Shown in pieces: positions 1 to 7,641 of a stretch of 57,727 nucleotides of DNA. Below the pieces are notes generated by a model that had not been told where the DNA came from, searched no databases, and saw only the letters and a program-made list of their open reading frames with translations. The stretch comes from Faecalicatena fissicatena (GTDB taxonomy: Bacteria; Bacillota; Clostridia; Lachnospirales; Lachnospiraceae): the NCBI GenBank assembly GCA_001028025.1, contig LDAQ01000020.1, positions 1 to 57,727 of the forward strand, read 5' to 3'. Both the position numbers and the translations under genes were made by a program. Every line of letters begins with the position of its first letter. The first letter of the stretch is position 1.

Positions 1-2
1 AT

Positions 3-149
3 TTTGCGGAAACTCAAGTAACAAGAAAATATTCATTTCCGGATACTGATGGAAAACCTGTTACTGATTACAGACCGGACCGTATACTGACACTCTCTTT
101 TCATTTAAATACCTGGATTTTATTTTCCTCCTGGATTAACCAACCGTGA
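3..149 (+). CDS. Possible C-terminal end of an unidentified upstream gene
   Basis: Frame 3 is open from the window edge to a TGA at 147-149 (48 codons). The first part has a protein-like composition (FPDTDGKPVTDYRPDRI), while the last fifteen or so residues look less convincing. There is no start codon in the window, so this would be the tail of a gene that begins outside it. I do not recognise the family. It could equally be chance open sequence. The gap 150-255 holds a small hairpin (173-178 pairing with 207-212, and 191-195 with 202-206) that could end this transcript, but the T-run is weak. Confidence 0.25.
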   Translation, partial: FAETQVTRKYSFPDTDGKPVTDYRPDRILTLSFHLNTWILFSSWINQP

Positions 150-255
150 TTCAATGACAAATTCCACAAAACAGTAGTTGCTGTTCCACGGGAGGTGTCT
201 CCCTCCACTACTAGAACAAAAAGCGGCCTACAACTCACATTTTTGCACAAAAGAA

Positions 256-284
256 TTGTAAATTCTACAAAAAACTTGTATAAT
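256..284 (+). promoter_or_regulatory. Sigma-A-type promoter of glgCD
   Basis: TTGTAA (256-261), a 17-base spacer and a perfect TATAAT (279-284) lie just upstream of glgC. A GAGAGGA ribosome binding site at 304-310 precedes the ATG at 317. Confidence 0.75.
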
Positions 285-316
285 ATTAACAAGTAATACG
301 AAAGAGAGGACACACT

Positions 317-1456
317 ATGAAGCAGAATAACATGTTAGCAATGATTTTAGCCGGAGGCCGGGGTTCACGCCTTCACGAACTTACCAACAAGGTGGCGAAA
401 CCGGCAGTTTCATATGGCGGTAAATACCGCATTGTCGATTTTCCTTTGAGCAACTGTGCCAACAGCGGCATTGATGTTGTCGGAGTGCTGACACAGTATG
501 AATCCATTTTACTAAACAGTTATGTTGCTGCGGGACGCCGCTGGGGACTGGATGCCCAGAACAGTGGAGTATATGTCCTTCCTCCGCGTGAAAAGGCGGA
601 TGCCAACCTGGACGTGTACCGCGGAACTGCAGATGCAATTTCCCAGAATATTGATTTTATCGATACCTTCTCTCCGGAATATGTCCTCATACTGTCAGGT
701 GACCACATCTATAAGATGAACTACGCAAAGATGCTGGCATATCATAAAGAATGCCAGGCAGATGCTACTATCGCAGTAATCGAAGTACCTATGAAAGAAG
801 CGGGCCGTTTCGGAATCATGAATACCACCGAGGACGGCCGTATTGTAGAATTTGAAGAAAAACCGCCACAGCCAAAGAGCAACCTGGCTTCCATGGGCAT
901 TTACATATTTAACTGGAAGCTGCTGCGCAGGATGCTTCTGGCAGACATGAAGAATCCGGATTCCAGCCATGACTTTGGAAAGGATATCATCCCTACACTT
1001 TTGAATGACAAGAAAGAGCTTTTTGCATATAAATTCAAGGGATACTGGAAAGACGTGGGTACCATTGATTCCCTGTGGGAGGCCAATATGGATCTTCTGG
1101 ACAAGAACAATGCCCTCGATTTGAATGACCCTACATGGAAGATTTACACGGAGGACGGATACACCCTGCCGCATTATGCAGGACCGGATGCAGATATCAA
1201 GCGGGCATTTATCACCCAGGGCTGCAAGATCAACGGGGAGATTAAAAACTCTGTCCTCTTCACAGGCGCCAAAGTCAGCACCGGGGCCAGGATCATTGAC
1301 AGTGTGCTTATGCCGGGTGTTGAAGTTGGAGAGGGTGCATGCATTACACGTGCGCTCATCGCCGATGGCGTTAAGATCGGCAAGAACGCTGTTGTTGGCA
1401 GCGCGGGAAGCGAGCACATTGAACTCGTTTCTAAAAATGTAAAGGGGGAAGAATAA
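317..1456 (+). CDS. glgC: Glucose-1-phosphate adenylyltransferase, GlgC
   Basis: Makes ADP-glucose from glucose-1-phosphate and ATP, the committed step of bacterial glycogen synthesis in the cytosol. The 379-residue protein opens with the nucleotidyltransferase signature LAGGRGSRLHELT (about residues 11-23), followed by KPAVSYGGKYRIVDFPLSN. It has SGDHIYKMNY near residue 135 and EFEEKPPQPKSN near 180, all typical of bacterial GlgC. The C-terminal third shows the left-handed beta-helix repeats. Length matches the family. The stop is one base from the start of glgD, so the two are co-transcribed and should form the GlgCD heteromer seen in Bacilli and Clostridia. A good promoter lies 33 bases upstream. 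Confidence 0.97.
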   Translation: MKQNNMLAMILAGGRGSRLHELTNKVAKPAVSYGGKYRIVDFPLSNCANSGIDVVGVLTQYESILLNSYVAAGRRWGLDAQNSGVYVLPPREKADANLDVYRGTADAISQNIDFIDTFSPEYVLILSGDHIYKMNYAKMLAYHKECQADATIAVIEVPMKEAGRFGIMNTTEDGRIVEFEEKPPQPKSNLASMGIYIFNWKLLRRMLLADMKNPDSSHDFGKDIIPTLLNDKKELFAYKFKGYWKDVGTIDSLWEANMDLLDKNNALDLNDPTWKIYTEDGYTLPHYAGPDADIKRAFITQGCKINGEIKNSVLFTGAKVSTGARIIDSVLMPGVEVGEGACITRALIADGVKIGKNAVVGSAGSEHIELVSKNVKGEE

Positions 1457-1457
1457 T

Positions 1458-2573
1458 ATGAACAACGCATTTGGAATTGTAAATCCTGCCGGAAATCACA
1501 TCAAAGTAGAAGGACTTCAGTCATACCGCACCATCGGGGCATTTTCGTTCCTCGGCAGATACCGCGTTATCGACTTCCCGATCTCAAATATGAGCAACAG
1601 CGGAATTGACCAGATCCAGGTCTATGCCCGCAGAATGCCCCGCTCCCTTGTAGAACACCTTGGCACAGGGCGGCACTATAACATCAACTCCAAACGCGGC
1701 AAACTGCGTGTTCTTTTCGCAGAGAACAGTTCTGACAATGACATTTACAACACCGACATCGCCGCTTACCTGGAGAACCTGGAATGCATCGAAAGAATGC
1801 ACTATCCGTATGTTGTCATTGTACCGAACTACATGGTCTATACAGAGAACTATGACCAGCTTTTGGAGACACACATCAATTCAGACGCTGATATTACTCT
1901 GTTGTATCACACCACAGACAATGCAAAGGAAACATTCCTGAACTGCGATCTGTTGAACCTGAACCGCCAGAAAGGCGTGCTTTCTATAGAGAAGAACCGC
2001 GGAACCGCTAAGAGCAGAAACATTTTTATGGATACCTATATCATGAAGAAGGATCTGTTTATCGAACTGATCCACAAGGCTAAAGACCTCTCCTCTATGT
2101 ACACACTTGCACAAATTGTAAACAGCCAGTGTGAAACGCTGGATATCCGGGGCGTGTCTCACAGAGGGTATTTTGCTTCCATTACAGACTTTAAGAGCTA
2201 TTATGATGCAAATATGTCACTGATCGATTATAAGAATGCGCTGAACCTTTTTGACGATGAATGGCCCATCTATACGAGGACAAACGATTCCTGTCCCACA
2301 CAGTACTATGAGACCGCGGATGTGAAAACCTCCGTTGTGTCTAATGGATGTCTTATAGAGGGAACCATCGAGAATTCCGTTGTGGGCCGGGGATGTGTTA
2401 TCCATAAGGGAGCTGTTGTCAAAAACTGCATTCTTCTGCCAGGGGCAGTGATCGGAAAGGATGTTTATCTTGAGAATCAGGTTGTGGATAAGGGGGCCAG
2501 CCTGATACATGCAAAAGAACTTATTGCAGCCCCGGAGAAACCGGGGTATATACGACGAGGGGATACGATATAA
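1458..2573 (+). CDS. glgD: GlgD, non-catalytic/regulatory subunit of ADP-glucose pyrophosphorylase
   Basis: The 371-residue protein aligns by eye with GlgC through YRVIDFPISNMSNSGID (about residues 36-52) but lacks the GGRGTRL nucleotide-binding loop; its N-terminus reads MNNAFGIVNPAGNH instead. That loss is the hallmark of GlgD, which in Bacillus-type systems modulates GlgC rather than catalysing alone. The C-terminal beta-helix segment (VVSNGCLIEGTIENSVVGRG) is kept. It starts one base after the glgC stop with GGGGGAAGAATA as ribosome binding site. No glgA, glgB or glgP follows; the transcript ends in a hairpin. Confidence 0.95.
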   Translation: MNNAFGIVNPAGNHIKVEGLQSYRTIGAFSFLGRYRVIDFPISNMSNSGIDQIQVYARRMPRSLVEHLGTGRHYNINSKRGKLRVLFAENSSDNDIYNTDIAAYLENLECIERMHYPYVVIVPNYMVYTENYDQLLETHINSDADITLLYHTTDNAKETFLNCDLLNLNRQKGVLSIEKNRGTAKSRNIFMDTYIMKKDLFIELIHKAKDLSSMYTLAQIVNSQCETLDIRGVSHRGYFASITDFKSYYDANMSLIDYKNALNLFDDEWPIYTRTNDSCPTQYYETADVKTSVVSNGCLIEGTIENSVVGRGCVIHKGAVVKNCILLPGAVIGKDVYLENQVVDKGASLIHAKELIAAPEKPGYIRRGDTI

Positions 2574-2611
2574 GGATATTTGTCGTTAGTCATAATTTTG
2601 TAAATTGATAG

Positions 2612-2645
2612 GGGGATGTGTGATTCATATAAATCACACATCCCC
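2612..2645 (+). terminator. Hairpin terminator after glgD
   Basis: A perfect 14-bp inverted repeat (2612-2625 with 2632-2645, loop catata) lies 38 bases after glgD. The T-tract is short, but a second weaker stem near 2653-2674 is followed by TTTTTT (2677-2682). Together they should end the glgCD transcript. The rest of the gap to 2843 is AT-rich and shows nothing else. Confidence 0.65.
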
Positions 2646-2843
2646 TATTTGTGGCTATCTGTTTCGTGACAGCCCCTTTTTTGGCTTAAACTAACTATGC
2701 ATGTGAAAGTGTTGGAAACATTAAATGAATATCCGAAAAATCTATGAAGCCTTTACCTTTAACAAAGAGTGTCGTATTTTCTTCCTTTAACAATTTACAT
2801 TCATATTTTTCTTTTTCATCCACATTTTTGTTTCTTTGTAAAC

Positions 2844-4178
2844 TTATACGAGATCTCCATCATCAAATGGATCTCCACATTCGGGACAGAATTTGGGCGG
2901 ATGGGCCATGTCTTCCGGCTCCCAGCCGCATTTGTCACAGCGGTACTGGGGGACGCCTTCGGGTTTCTTCGAACCGCATTCAGGACAGAATTTCCCTTTG
3001 TTTACTGCACCGCAGGGACAACTCCAGCCCGCTTCCCGTACCGGCTTAGGTGCCCCGCACTCTGCACAGAATTTTCCCTTGTTTCCTGTGAATCCACAGC
3101 TGCAGTTCCAGCCGCCCGCCTCCGGAGTCTGCCCGGCTGGTGCAGACTGCTGCTGGTTCATCTGTTGCTGCTGTCCCATCTGGTAGAGGTTCTGGCTGTT
3201 CATACCTCCCATATTGTTTGCCATACCCATTCCCATGAATGCCATGGCGGATCCTGTACCTTCGTTCTTAGCCGCAGACTGCATGGCTGCTGCCTGGGCA
3301 CCGGTCAGATATGCAGCTGCCATGGTAGGGTCTTTGAAGACCGCGGACCTCTGCAGTTCTTTTATGTATGCTTCATCTTTTTCGGATGCCCGGATGCTGC
3401 TGATCGCGATGGATACCATTTCGATTCCTCTCGTATCGTTCCACTTATTGGAGAGGATGTCTTTCAGCGCATCCGTAAGTTCCGTTGTATGTCCGGGAAG
3501 CGCACTGTAGCGGATTCCCATTTCTGATATCCGCGCAAATGCAGGCTGCAGGGCACTCAACAGCTCGCTCTTTAACTGGCTTTCCAGATCTTTAACGGAA
3601 AACTCGAAATCAATGTTTCCGCAGACATTTTTATAGAACAAGATCGGATTGCTCAAACGGTATGAATATTCTCCGAAACATCGGATTGAGATGTCCATAT
3701 CCAGACCTATATTCTTGTCTGTTACACGAAAAGGCACCGGATTTGGAGTACCATATTTATTTCCCATAAGTTCTTTGGTGTTGAAATAATAGATCCGCTG
3801 ATCCTTTCCGGTATCTCCCCCCATTGAGAAACGCTTTTTGAATGTATGAAAGGCCTCTTCTACTCCCTGATCATATCCGCTCCAGAATATAGAGGGCTCG
3901 GAAGAATTCTCCCATACAAATTCCCCTGGTTCTGAAGAGAACGCTACGATCTCTCCCTGATCGACTATCATCATACACTGCCCTTCATTTACCGCCACTA
4001 TGGAACCGTTGCTGATGATATTCTCGTCTCCGTGCTTATTGGAACTTCTTTTGGATGTCCGCTTCATTCCTTTGGCAGCGATGACTCCGTCATCCAGAGA
4101 CTCACAATAAAAATACTCTCTCCATTGGTCTGCCAGCACTCCTGATGCCGCTCCAATTCCTGCTTTTAATAACCCCAT
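2844..4178 (-). CDS. SPFH/Band 7-domain protein with C-terminal zinc ribbons (YdjI-like)
   Basis: This 444-residue protein belongs to the bacterial SPFH group resembling Bacillus subtilis YdjI. An N-terminal region starting MGLLKAGIGAA is followed by the SPFH/PHB-type body (roughly 40-290). A Met/Gln/Asn-rich linker (MGMGMANNMGGM) comes next. The tail holds at least three zinc-ribbon pairs: WNCSCGFTG...FCAECG, WSCPCGAVN...FCPECG, YRCDKCGWE...FCPECG. Such proteins are thought to scaffold membrane microdomains. It is the last gene of a three-gene operon that matches the B. subtilis ydjG-ydjH-ydjI order. The exact cellular role is not known. Confidence 0.85.
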   Translation of the reverse strand: MGLLKAGIGAASGVLADQWREYFYCESLDDGVIAAKGMKRTSKRSSNKHGDENIISNGSIVAVNEGQCMMIVDQGEIVAFSSEPGEFVWENSSEPSIFWSGYDQGVEEAFHTFKKRFSMGGDTGKDQRIYYFNTKELMGNKYGTPNPVPFRVTDKNIGLDMDISIRCFGEYSYRLSNPILFYKNVCGNIDFEFSVKDLESQLKSELLSALQPAFARISEMGIRYSALPGHTTELTDALKDILSNKWNDTRGIEMVSIAISSIRASEKDEAYIKELQRSAVFKDPTMAAAYLTGAQAAAMQSAAKNEGTGSAMAFMGMGMANNMGGMNSQNLYQMGQQQQMNQQQSAPAGQTPEAGGWNCSCGFTGNKGKFCAECGAPKPVREAGWSCPCGAVNKGKFCPECGSKKPEGVPQYRCDKCGWEPEDMAHPPKFCPECGDPFDDGDLV

Positions 4179-4233
4179 AACTAGCTACCTCCTGATTTAA
4201 ATTCAAGTACATCCTGACGCACTTATATTAAGT

Positions 4234-5205
4234 TTAGAACTTGCCGCTGGCACCGCCGTGTCTTTCACCGTTATCACTTGTATGAACTGTCGTTGTTGTC
4301 CTGCTGTGTCTTTGCGGATCCGGATGTCTCGGCGGATCCGGATCCTTCTGCTTCACAGGAACTTTGGTAATACTACTTGTTAAGAACACCTCGTTTTTAC
4401 GAATCTGCAGCGATGCGTCTTTATTCTGGTATACATTTGCGTTCATCTGCTTATAAGCCGTTTTCATTCTCGACTTCATAACCTTCATGCAAATAATGGT
4501 TATAATCAATCCGCATACAAGAGCCGACGCTATGTAGTCAACAGGTGTCTTTGGCTCCGATGGCGTTTTCACCTTTTCCTGCGTCTGATTTCCCCCTGCT
4601 GTACCACTGTTTGATGGCTGGTTTTTCTCAAACTTATCCGCTGCATTCGGCTCTGCACTTCCGTCCGCTGCATTTGCCTCTGTACTTTCATCACCCGCAC
4701 TCTGGCCATCCACCTGAGAATTCAGTTTTTCTTCACATATATGTACAATTCCTGCCACATAGGTAATAAAACCGTCACGATACTGACCATTCGCAAAATA
4801 ACTCTGTGCCGCAGTTTGCCCCAGTGAATTCAAATCGTAGTCTGAGAACAGTGTAATGGCATCTCCGTGTGTAGATATCGCCCACTCCCTATTCTTCATA
4901 TCCAGTACAAACAGCACTCCGTCTTTCTTGTCTCCAATACCATATCCATTACTATCAAACAGCATATCTGCTTCAGCCTGAATATCCGCTTCCTGTCTCT
5001 CATTTTCAGTTACCAGTACTACATCGATCTGATATACTGCGGCAATATCGTTGGTCAGCTTTGTTAACTCCGCCTCTTCCGCATCAGATAAAAGTTCTGC
5101 ATTATCGACCACTTTCGGCAGACTCACTTCTTCACTGGCTGATACCGGTATCACATTTACCAGAAACAGACAAAGCAGCGCTGCCATAAACCGTATTTTT
5201 TTCAT
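4234..5205 (-). CDS. TPM-domain membrane protein (YgcG/YdjH-like)
   Basis: A secreted/membrane-anchored protein of 323 residues. A signal peptide (KKIRFMAALLCLFLVNVIPVSA) precedes a TPM domain at about 28-160 with VVDNAELLSDAEEAEL near its start, and DGVLFVLDMKNREWAIST. A low-complexity linker (Ser/Ala/Asn/Glu-rich, about 170-225) leads to one membrane helix (YIASALVCGLIITIICMKV). The cytosolic tail is basic and Pro/His-rich and ends HGGASGKF, a short version of the glycine-rich tail of this family. TPM proteins are linked to membrane-protein quality control and photosystem repair in other organisms; here the function is unproven. It sits between the zinc-ribbon and SPFH genes. Confidence 0.85.
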   Translation of the reverse strand: MKKIRFMAALLCLFLVNVIPVSASEEVSLPKVVDNAELLSDAEEAELTKLTNDIAAVYQIDVVLVTENERQEADIQAEADMLFDSNGYGIGDKKDGVLFVLDMKNREWAISTHGDAITLFSDYDLNSLGQTAAQSYFANGQYRDGFITYVAGIVHICEEKLNSQVDGQSAGDESTEANAADGSAEPNAADKFEKNQPSNSGTAGGNQTQEKVKTPSEPKTPVDYIASALVCGLIITIICMKVMKSRMKTAYKQMNANVYQNKDASLQIRKNEVFLTSSITKVPVKQKDPDPPRHPDPQRHSRTTTTVHTSDNGERHGGASGKF

Positions 5206-5268
5206 TCTCTATCCCTCTTCCATCATGTATAGTCTCAACACTTTCTATTGCACCGTAATCACAATTGA

Positions 5269-6369
5269 TTATAATAACAAAAGTATCATAAGTAAATATA
5301 TGATCACACTGCTTCCCGCAAATACACCCAGCGCAAATTTCCAGAACACGCCTCTGTCAACCGGCAGATTCCCTGCCACCTTTCCTGTTTGTCCGTTCAC
5401 TGCATAGCTGTATGTTTTGTCTTTATATTTTACATTGAATGTCCATACCGGAAGCAGGGCATACTGCACTCGTCCGTTCTTGCAGTCAATCCTGGAACTT
5501 TTCTGTATTATAGTTTGATACTCGTTTTTATTGACCGACTGATTTATGGTATCTTCAAATGAGCTTTTTATCCTTTCCTCTGCCCGTCGCCGGCATTTTT
5601 CCTTGGGCACGTCATACTTAAACGCTTCATAGCCTGACAGATAACCTTCTTCAAACTTCTCCGCCATTTCCATCCCAAAAGGCTCAATGGCTTCCATATA
5701 GGTATCATCCAGCTCAACAGAACCATCTACAGGAACGTATTCGAAAAACATATCCCCTTCTCTGGTAACAAGGTATAAATCGCTTTGGGTATATTCATAA
5801 TAATCATCCCGCCATTTTTTTATTTTTTCCGCATCATAGATAACAGCCCCCTTTGCCCGACAGCTGAACATCCAGAACGGAGCATAGACTCCTGTTATTT
5901 CCTTTATATTATGCTCAGACCAGAAGCCCCTCGGCAAAAGCTTCTTTCCTTTACAGTACTCCTTAAACACCTCTTTTACCGCATCCTGATCCAGCTGAAA
6001 CGGAATAATCAAATCCGGATGGAATTCTCCCGACACCTGTCCCGGAAGGATTACCGGACTGTCACAATAGGGACACTTTGTAGCTGCGGTAGTCTGATCC
6101 GCATCCACATCTCCTCCACAGGAAGGGCAGGTGTAAACTTTCCTTCCGTCTTTTTCTCTTGCCTTCCATTCCCCTTGGCTTCCCCGGGAGTCTTCTTCCC
6201 AATCGAATGTATCCTTCTGCTCTTCTACTGACTCTACGATCTCCGCATATTGCCGGATTGTGTCCATATCAATCTCATTCCCACAAGATGGACAGCGAAG
6301 CTTCTGGATTTCACTGCTGAACACAAGATTCCCCCCACAGCAAGGGCACTTATAGCCTTTTGTACTCAT
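5269..6369 (-). CDS. TFIIB-type zinc-ribbon membrane protein (YdjG-like)
   Basis: A 366-residue protein with two zinc ribbons: KCPCCGGNLVF...LRCPSCG at the N-terminus and YTCPSCGGDVDAD...TKCPYCD near residues 80-105. A long soluble region and a single C-terminal membrane helix (FALGVFAGSSVIIYLLMILLLL) follow. It resembles Bacillus subtilis YdjG, the partner of YdjH and YdjI. I placed the start at the ATG at 6369 rather than the upstream in-frame codon at 6399. The AGGAG ribosome binding site lies inside that upstream extension, 8 bases before 6369. It is the first gene of the operon, but no pspA-like gene precedes it, unlike in B. subtilis. Confidence 0.85.
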   Translation of the reverse strand: MSTKGYKCPCCGGNLVFSSEIQKLRCPSCGNEIDMDTIRQYAEIVESVEEQKDTFDWEEDSRGSQGEWKAREKDGRKVYTCPSCGGDVDADQTTAATKCPYCDSPVILPGQVSGEFHPDLIIPFQLDQDAVKEVFKEYCKGKKLLPRGFWSEHNIKEITGVYAPFWMFSCRAKGAVIYDAEKIKKWRDDYYEYTQSDLYLVTREGDMFFEYVPVDGSVELDDTYMEAIEPFGMEMAEKFEEGYLSGYEAFKYDVPKEKCRRRAEERIKSSFEDTINQSVNKNEYQTIIQKSSRIDCKNGRVQYALLPVWTFNVKYKDKTYSYAVNGQTGKVAGNLPVDRGVFWKFALGVFAGSSVIIYLLMILLLL

Positions 6370-6431
6370 ATTCCATACTCCTCTTCTCTCTGGTCTCATT
6401 TAGGTAAAAATATACTTTATAATCTGCATCT

Positions 6432-6440
6432 ATTATATCA
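6432..6440 (-). promoter_or_regulatory. Extended -10 promoter of the zinc-ribbon/TPM/SPFH operon
   Basis: On the minus strand TGATATAAT forms an extended -10 box (TG, one base, TATAAT; 6440 down to 6432), about 63 bases before the ATG at 6369. No clear -35 box is visible, as is usual for extended -10 promoters. Confidence 0.55.
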
Positions 6441-6540
6441 TAAATTTTAAATTTTTGTTTGCTAAAAGCATACAAGTGAAACAGACTTTATGCACTTTAT
6501 GCACTTTTCCGAAAGCTACATAACAATCCTTGTTTCATTA

Positions 6541-6588
6541 GTTCAAAAAACAGGGCAATCATCCTTAATAATGGATTTCAGCCCTGTT
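6541..6588 (-). terminator. Intrinsic terminator of the solute-binding/HlyD operon
   Basis: aacagggc (6549-6556) pairs with gccctgtt (6581-6588), and an inner stem atcc/ggat closes the loop. On the minus strand the stem is followed directly by TTTTTT. It lies 18 bases beyond the end of the last gene of the 6.6-13.0 kb operon. Confidence 0.7.
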
Positions 6589-6606
6589 GATATACCTTGT
6601 GTATTT

Positions 6607-7641
6607 TTATTTAATAATGCGCTTAAGTCTGCACCGTTGTATGACCACGATCCTATACAGTGTTCCCAAAGCGGCGATCCCCACCAGCGCTGCTCCTGCT
6701 CCCACAACCTGCCTCCAGCTGTTATACATCTGCTGTTCCGGCCAGAATTGCTGAAAAGTTGCCAACATCCTGACTGCCTCCGTTTTTGTTTTCCAAAGGT
6801 TGCTGTAAAATTCAAAATCCGACCAGTATGTGGGCAGATAGTCTCTTCCCAGGCCGGAGAAGGCAATTCCAAGAATTATAATTAGCAGCGCCATGATCCA
6901 GCCTGCCCCGGACAAGCTCCGTGACAGAACAGCCGGTTTCGTAGTTTTTCCGGCCACTACCGATGCAGCAGTACAAAGTAAAGCGCACAGCATTGCCAGG
7001 TTAACTGCAAATACAATCTTTGCAGTAGCCGAGTAGAACTGTCCGTCTATTACTTCTCCGTGAGAACCTCCCATGTATACTTCCAGTATGCTGACAACAC
7101 TCTGCACAGACTTGTTATCCGATTTTCTCCGGACAGTAACACCATCAAATGTACTCCCCTTTTCTGCAGGTATAATACAGACTGCATCTTCTCCCGACAA
7201 TATTCCGGTTATACGGTATGTCTTTCCCCCTGTTTTGACTTCATTTCCGGTTGCATCTTTGACCCCAAACAGGGCGATGGCAGTCTTTTCGTCCAGCAGG
7301 CAGACTCCTGTTTCGCTGCTCAGAAAATATCTGCCGGACCGCAGTGTCTTTCCAAACACTGCCTCCGGCTGGCCTTTCATACTGTAACAGTCTGCCTTTT
7401 CTTTTCTGCCGGTCTGCTCTGCGGATATCTCCTCCCGGCCGTTGTCCTTCCACACTGCGGCTGACGCAAGTTTTTTTGCTTCCTCACTGTCTACCAGCTG
7501 GTCAAAGGAATCTTCTAAGATCTGCCCCTCCCCATATCGCACGGACAGATAACCCGAATGGTTCCCGGACGCCTGCGTGCGGCTCAGCAGCCATAGGTCT
7601 GCCAGAATCAGCACCCCAGCAAGTAATAGATAAAATGTCAG
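6607..7641 (-). CDS. MacB/FtsX-like ABC transporter permease
   Basis: A four-helix layout typical of MacB/FtsX permeases: an N-terminal helix (TFYLLLAGVLILADLWLL), an extracytoplasmic domain of about 190 residues, then three C-terminal helices (KIVFAVNLAMLCALLCTAA, WIMALLIIILGIAFSG, AALVGIAALGTLYRIVV). No ATG or TTG start exists in this frame. A GTG at 7614 would cut the first helix in half. A CTG at 7641 overlaps the TGA of the upstream adaptor gene (CTGA), which would give translational coupling and an intact first helix of a 344-residue protein. I prefer the CTG, but this is inference. It likely pairs with the adjacent HlyD-like adaptor and perhaps with the ATPase at 15.4-16.2 kb. Confidence 0.7.
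   Translation of the reverse strand: MTFYLLLAGVLILADLWLLSRTQASGNHSGYLSVRYGEGQILEDSFDQLVDSEEAKKLASAAVWKDNGREEISAEQTGRKEKADCYSMKGQPEAVFGKTLRSGRYFLSSETGVCLLDEKTAIALFGVKDATGNEVKTGGKTYRITGILSGEDAVCIIPAEKGSTFDGVTVRRKSDNKSVQSVVSILEVYMGGSHGEVIDGQFYSATAKIVFAVNLAMLCALLCTAASVVAGKTTKPAVLSRSLSGAGWIMALLIIILGIAFSGLGRDYLPTYWSDFEFYSNLWKTKTEAVRMLATFQQFWPEQQMYNSWRQVVGAGAALVGIAALGTLYRIVVIQRCRLKRIIK

Noticed and set aside
101..313. A 70-codon minus-strand frame upstream of glgC
   Set aside because: It overlaps the glgC promoter, is dominated by hydrophobic residues of AT-rich origin and has no ribosome binding site.
695..1465. A 256-codon open frame on the minus strand across glgC
   Set aside because: It is antisense to a textbook glgC with a good promoter and ribosome binding site, and its translation shows no family motif. 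It is a shadow of codon bias.
1458..2573. A second active glgC
   Set aside because: The nucleotide-binding GGRG loop is missing, which identifies GlgD.
2769..3527. A 252-codon open frame on the plus strand opposite the SPFH gene
   Set aside because: The translation is rich in Cys, His, Arg and Leu with no motif, and the opposite strand has clear zinc ribbons and a matching operon order.
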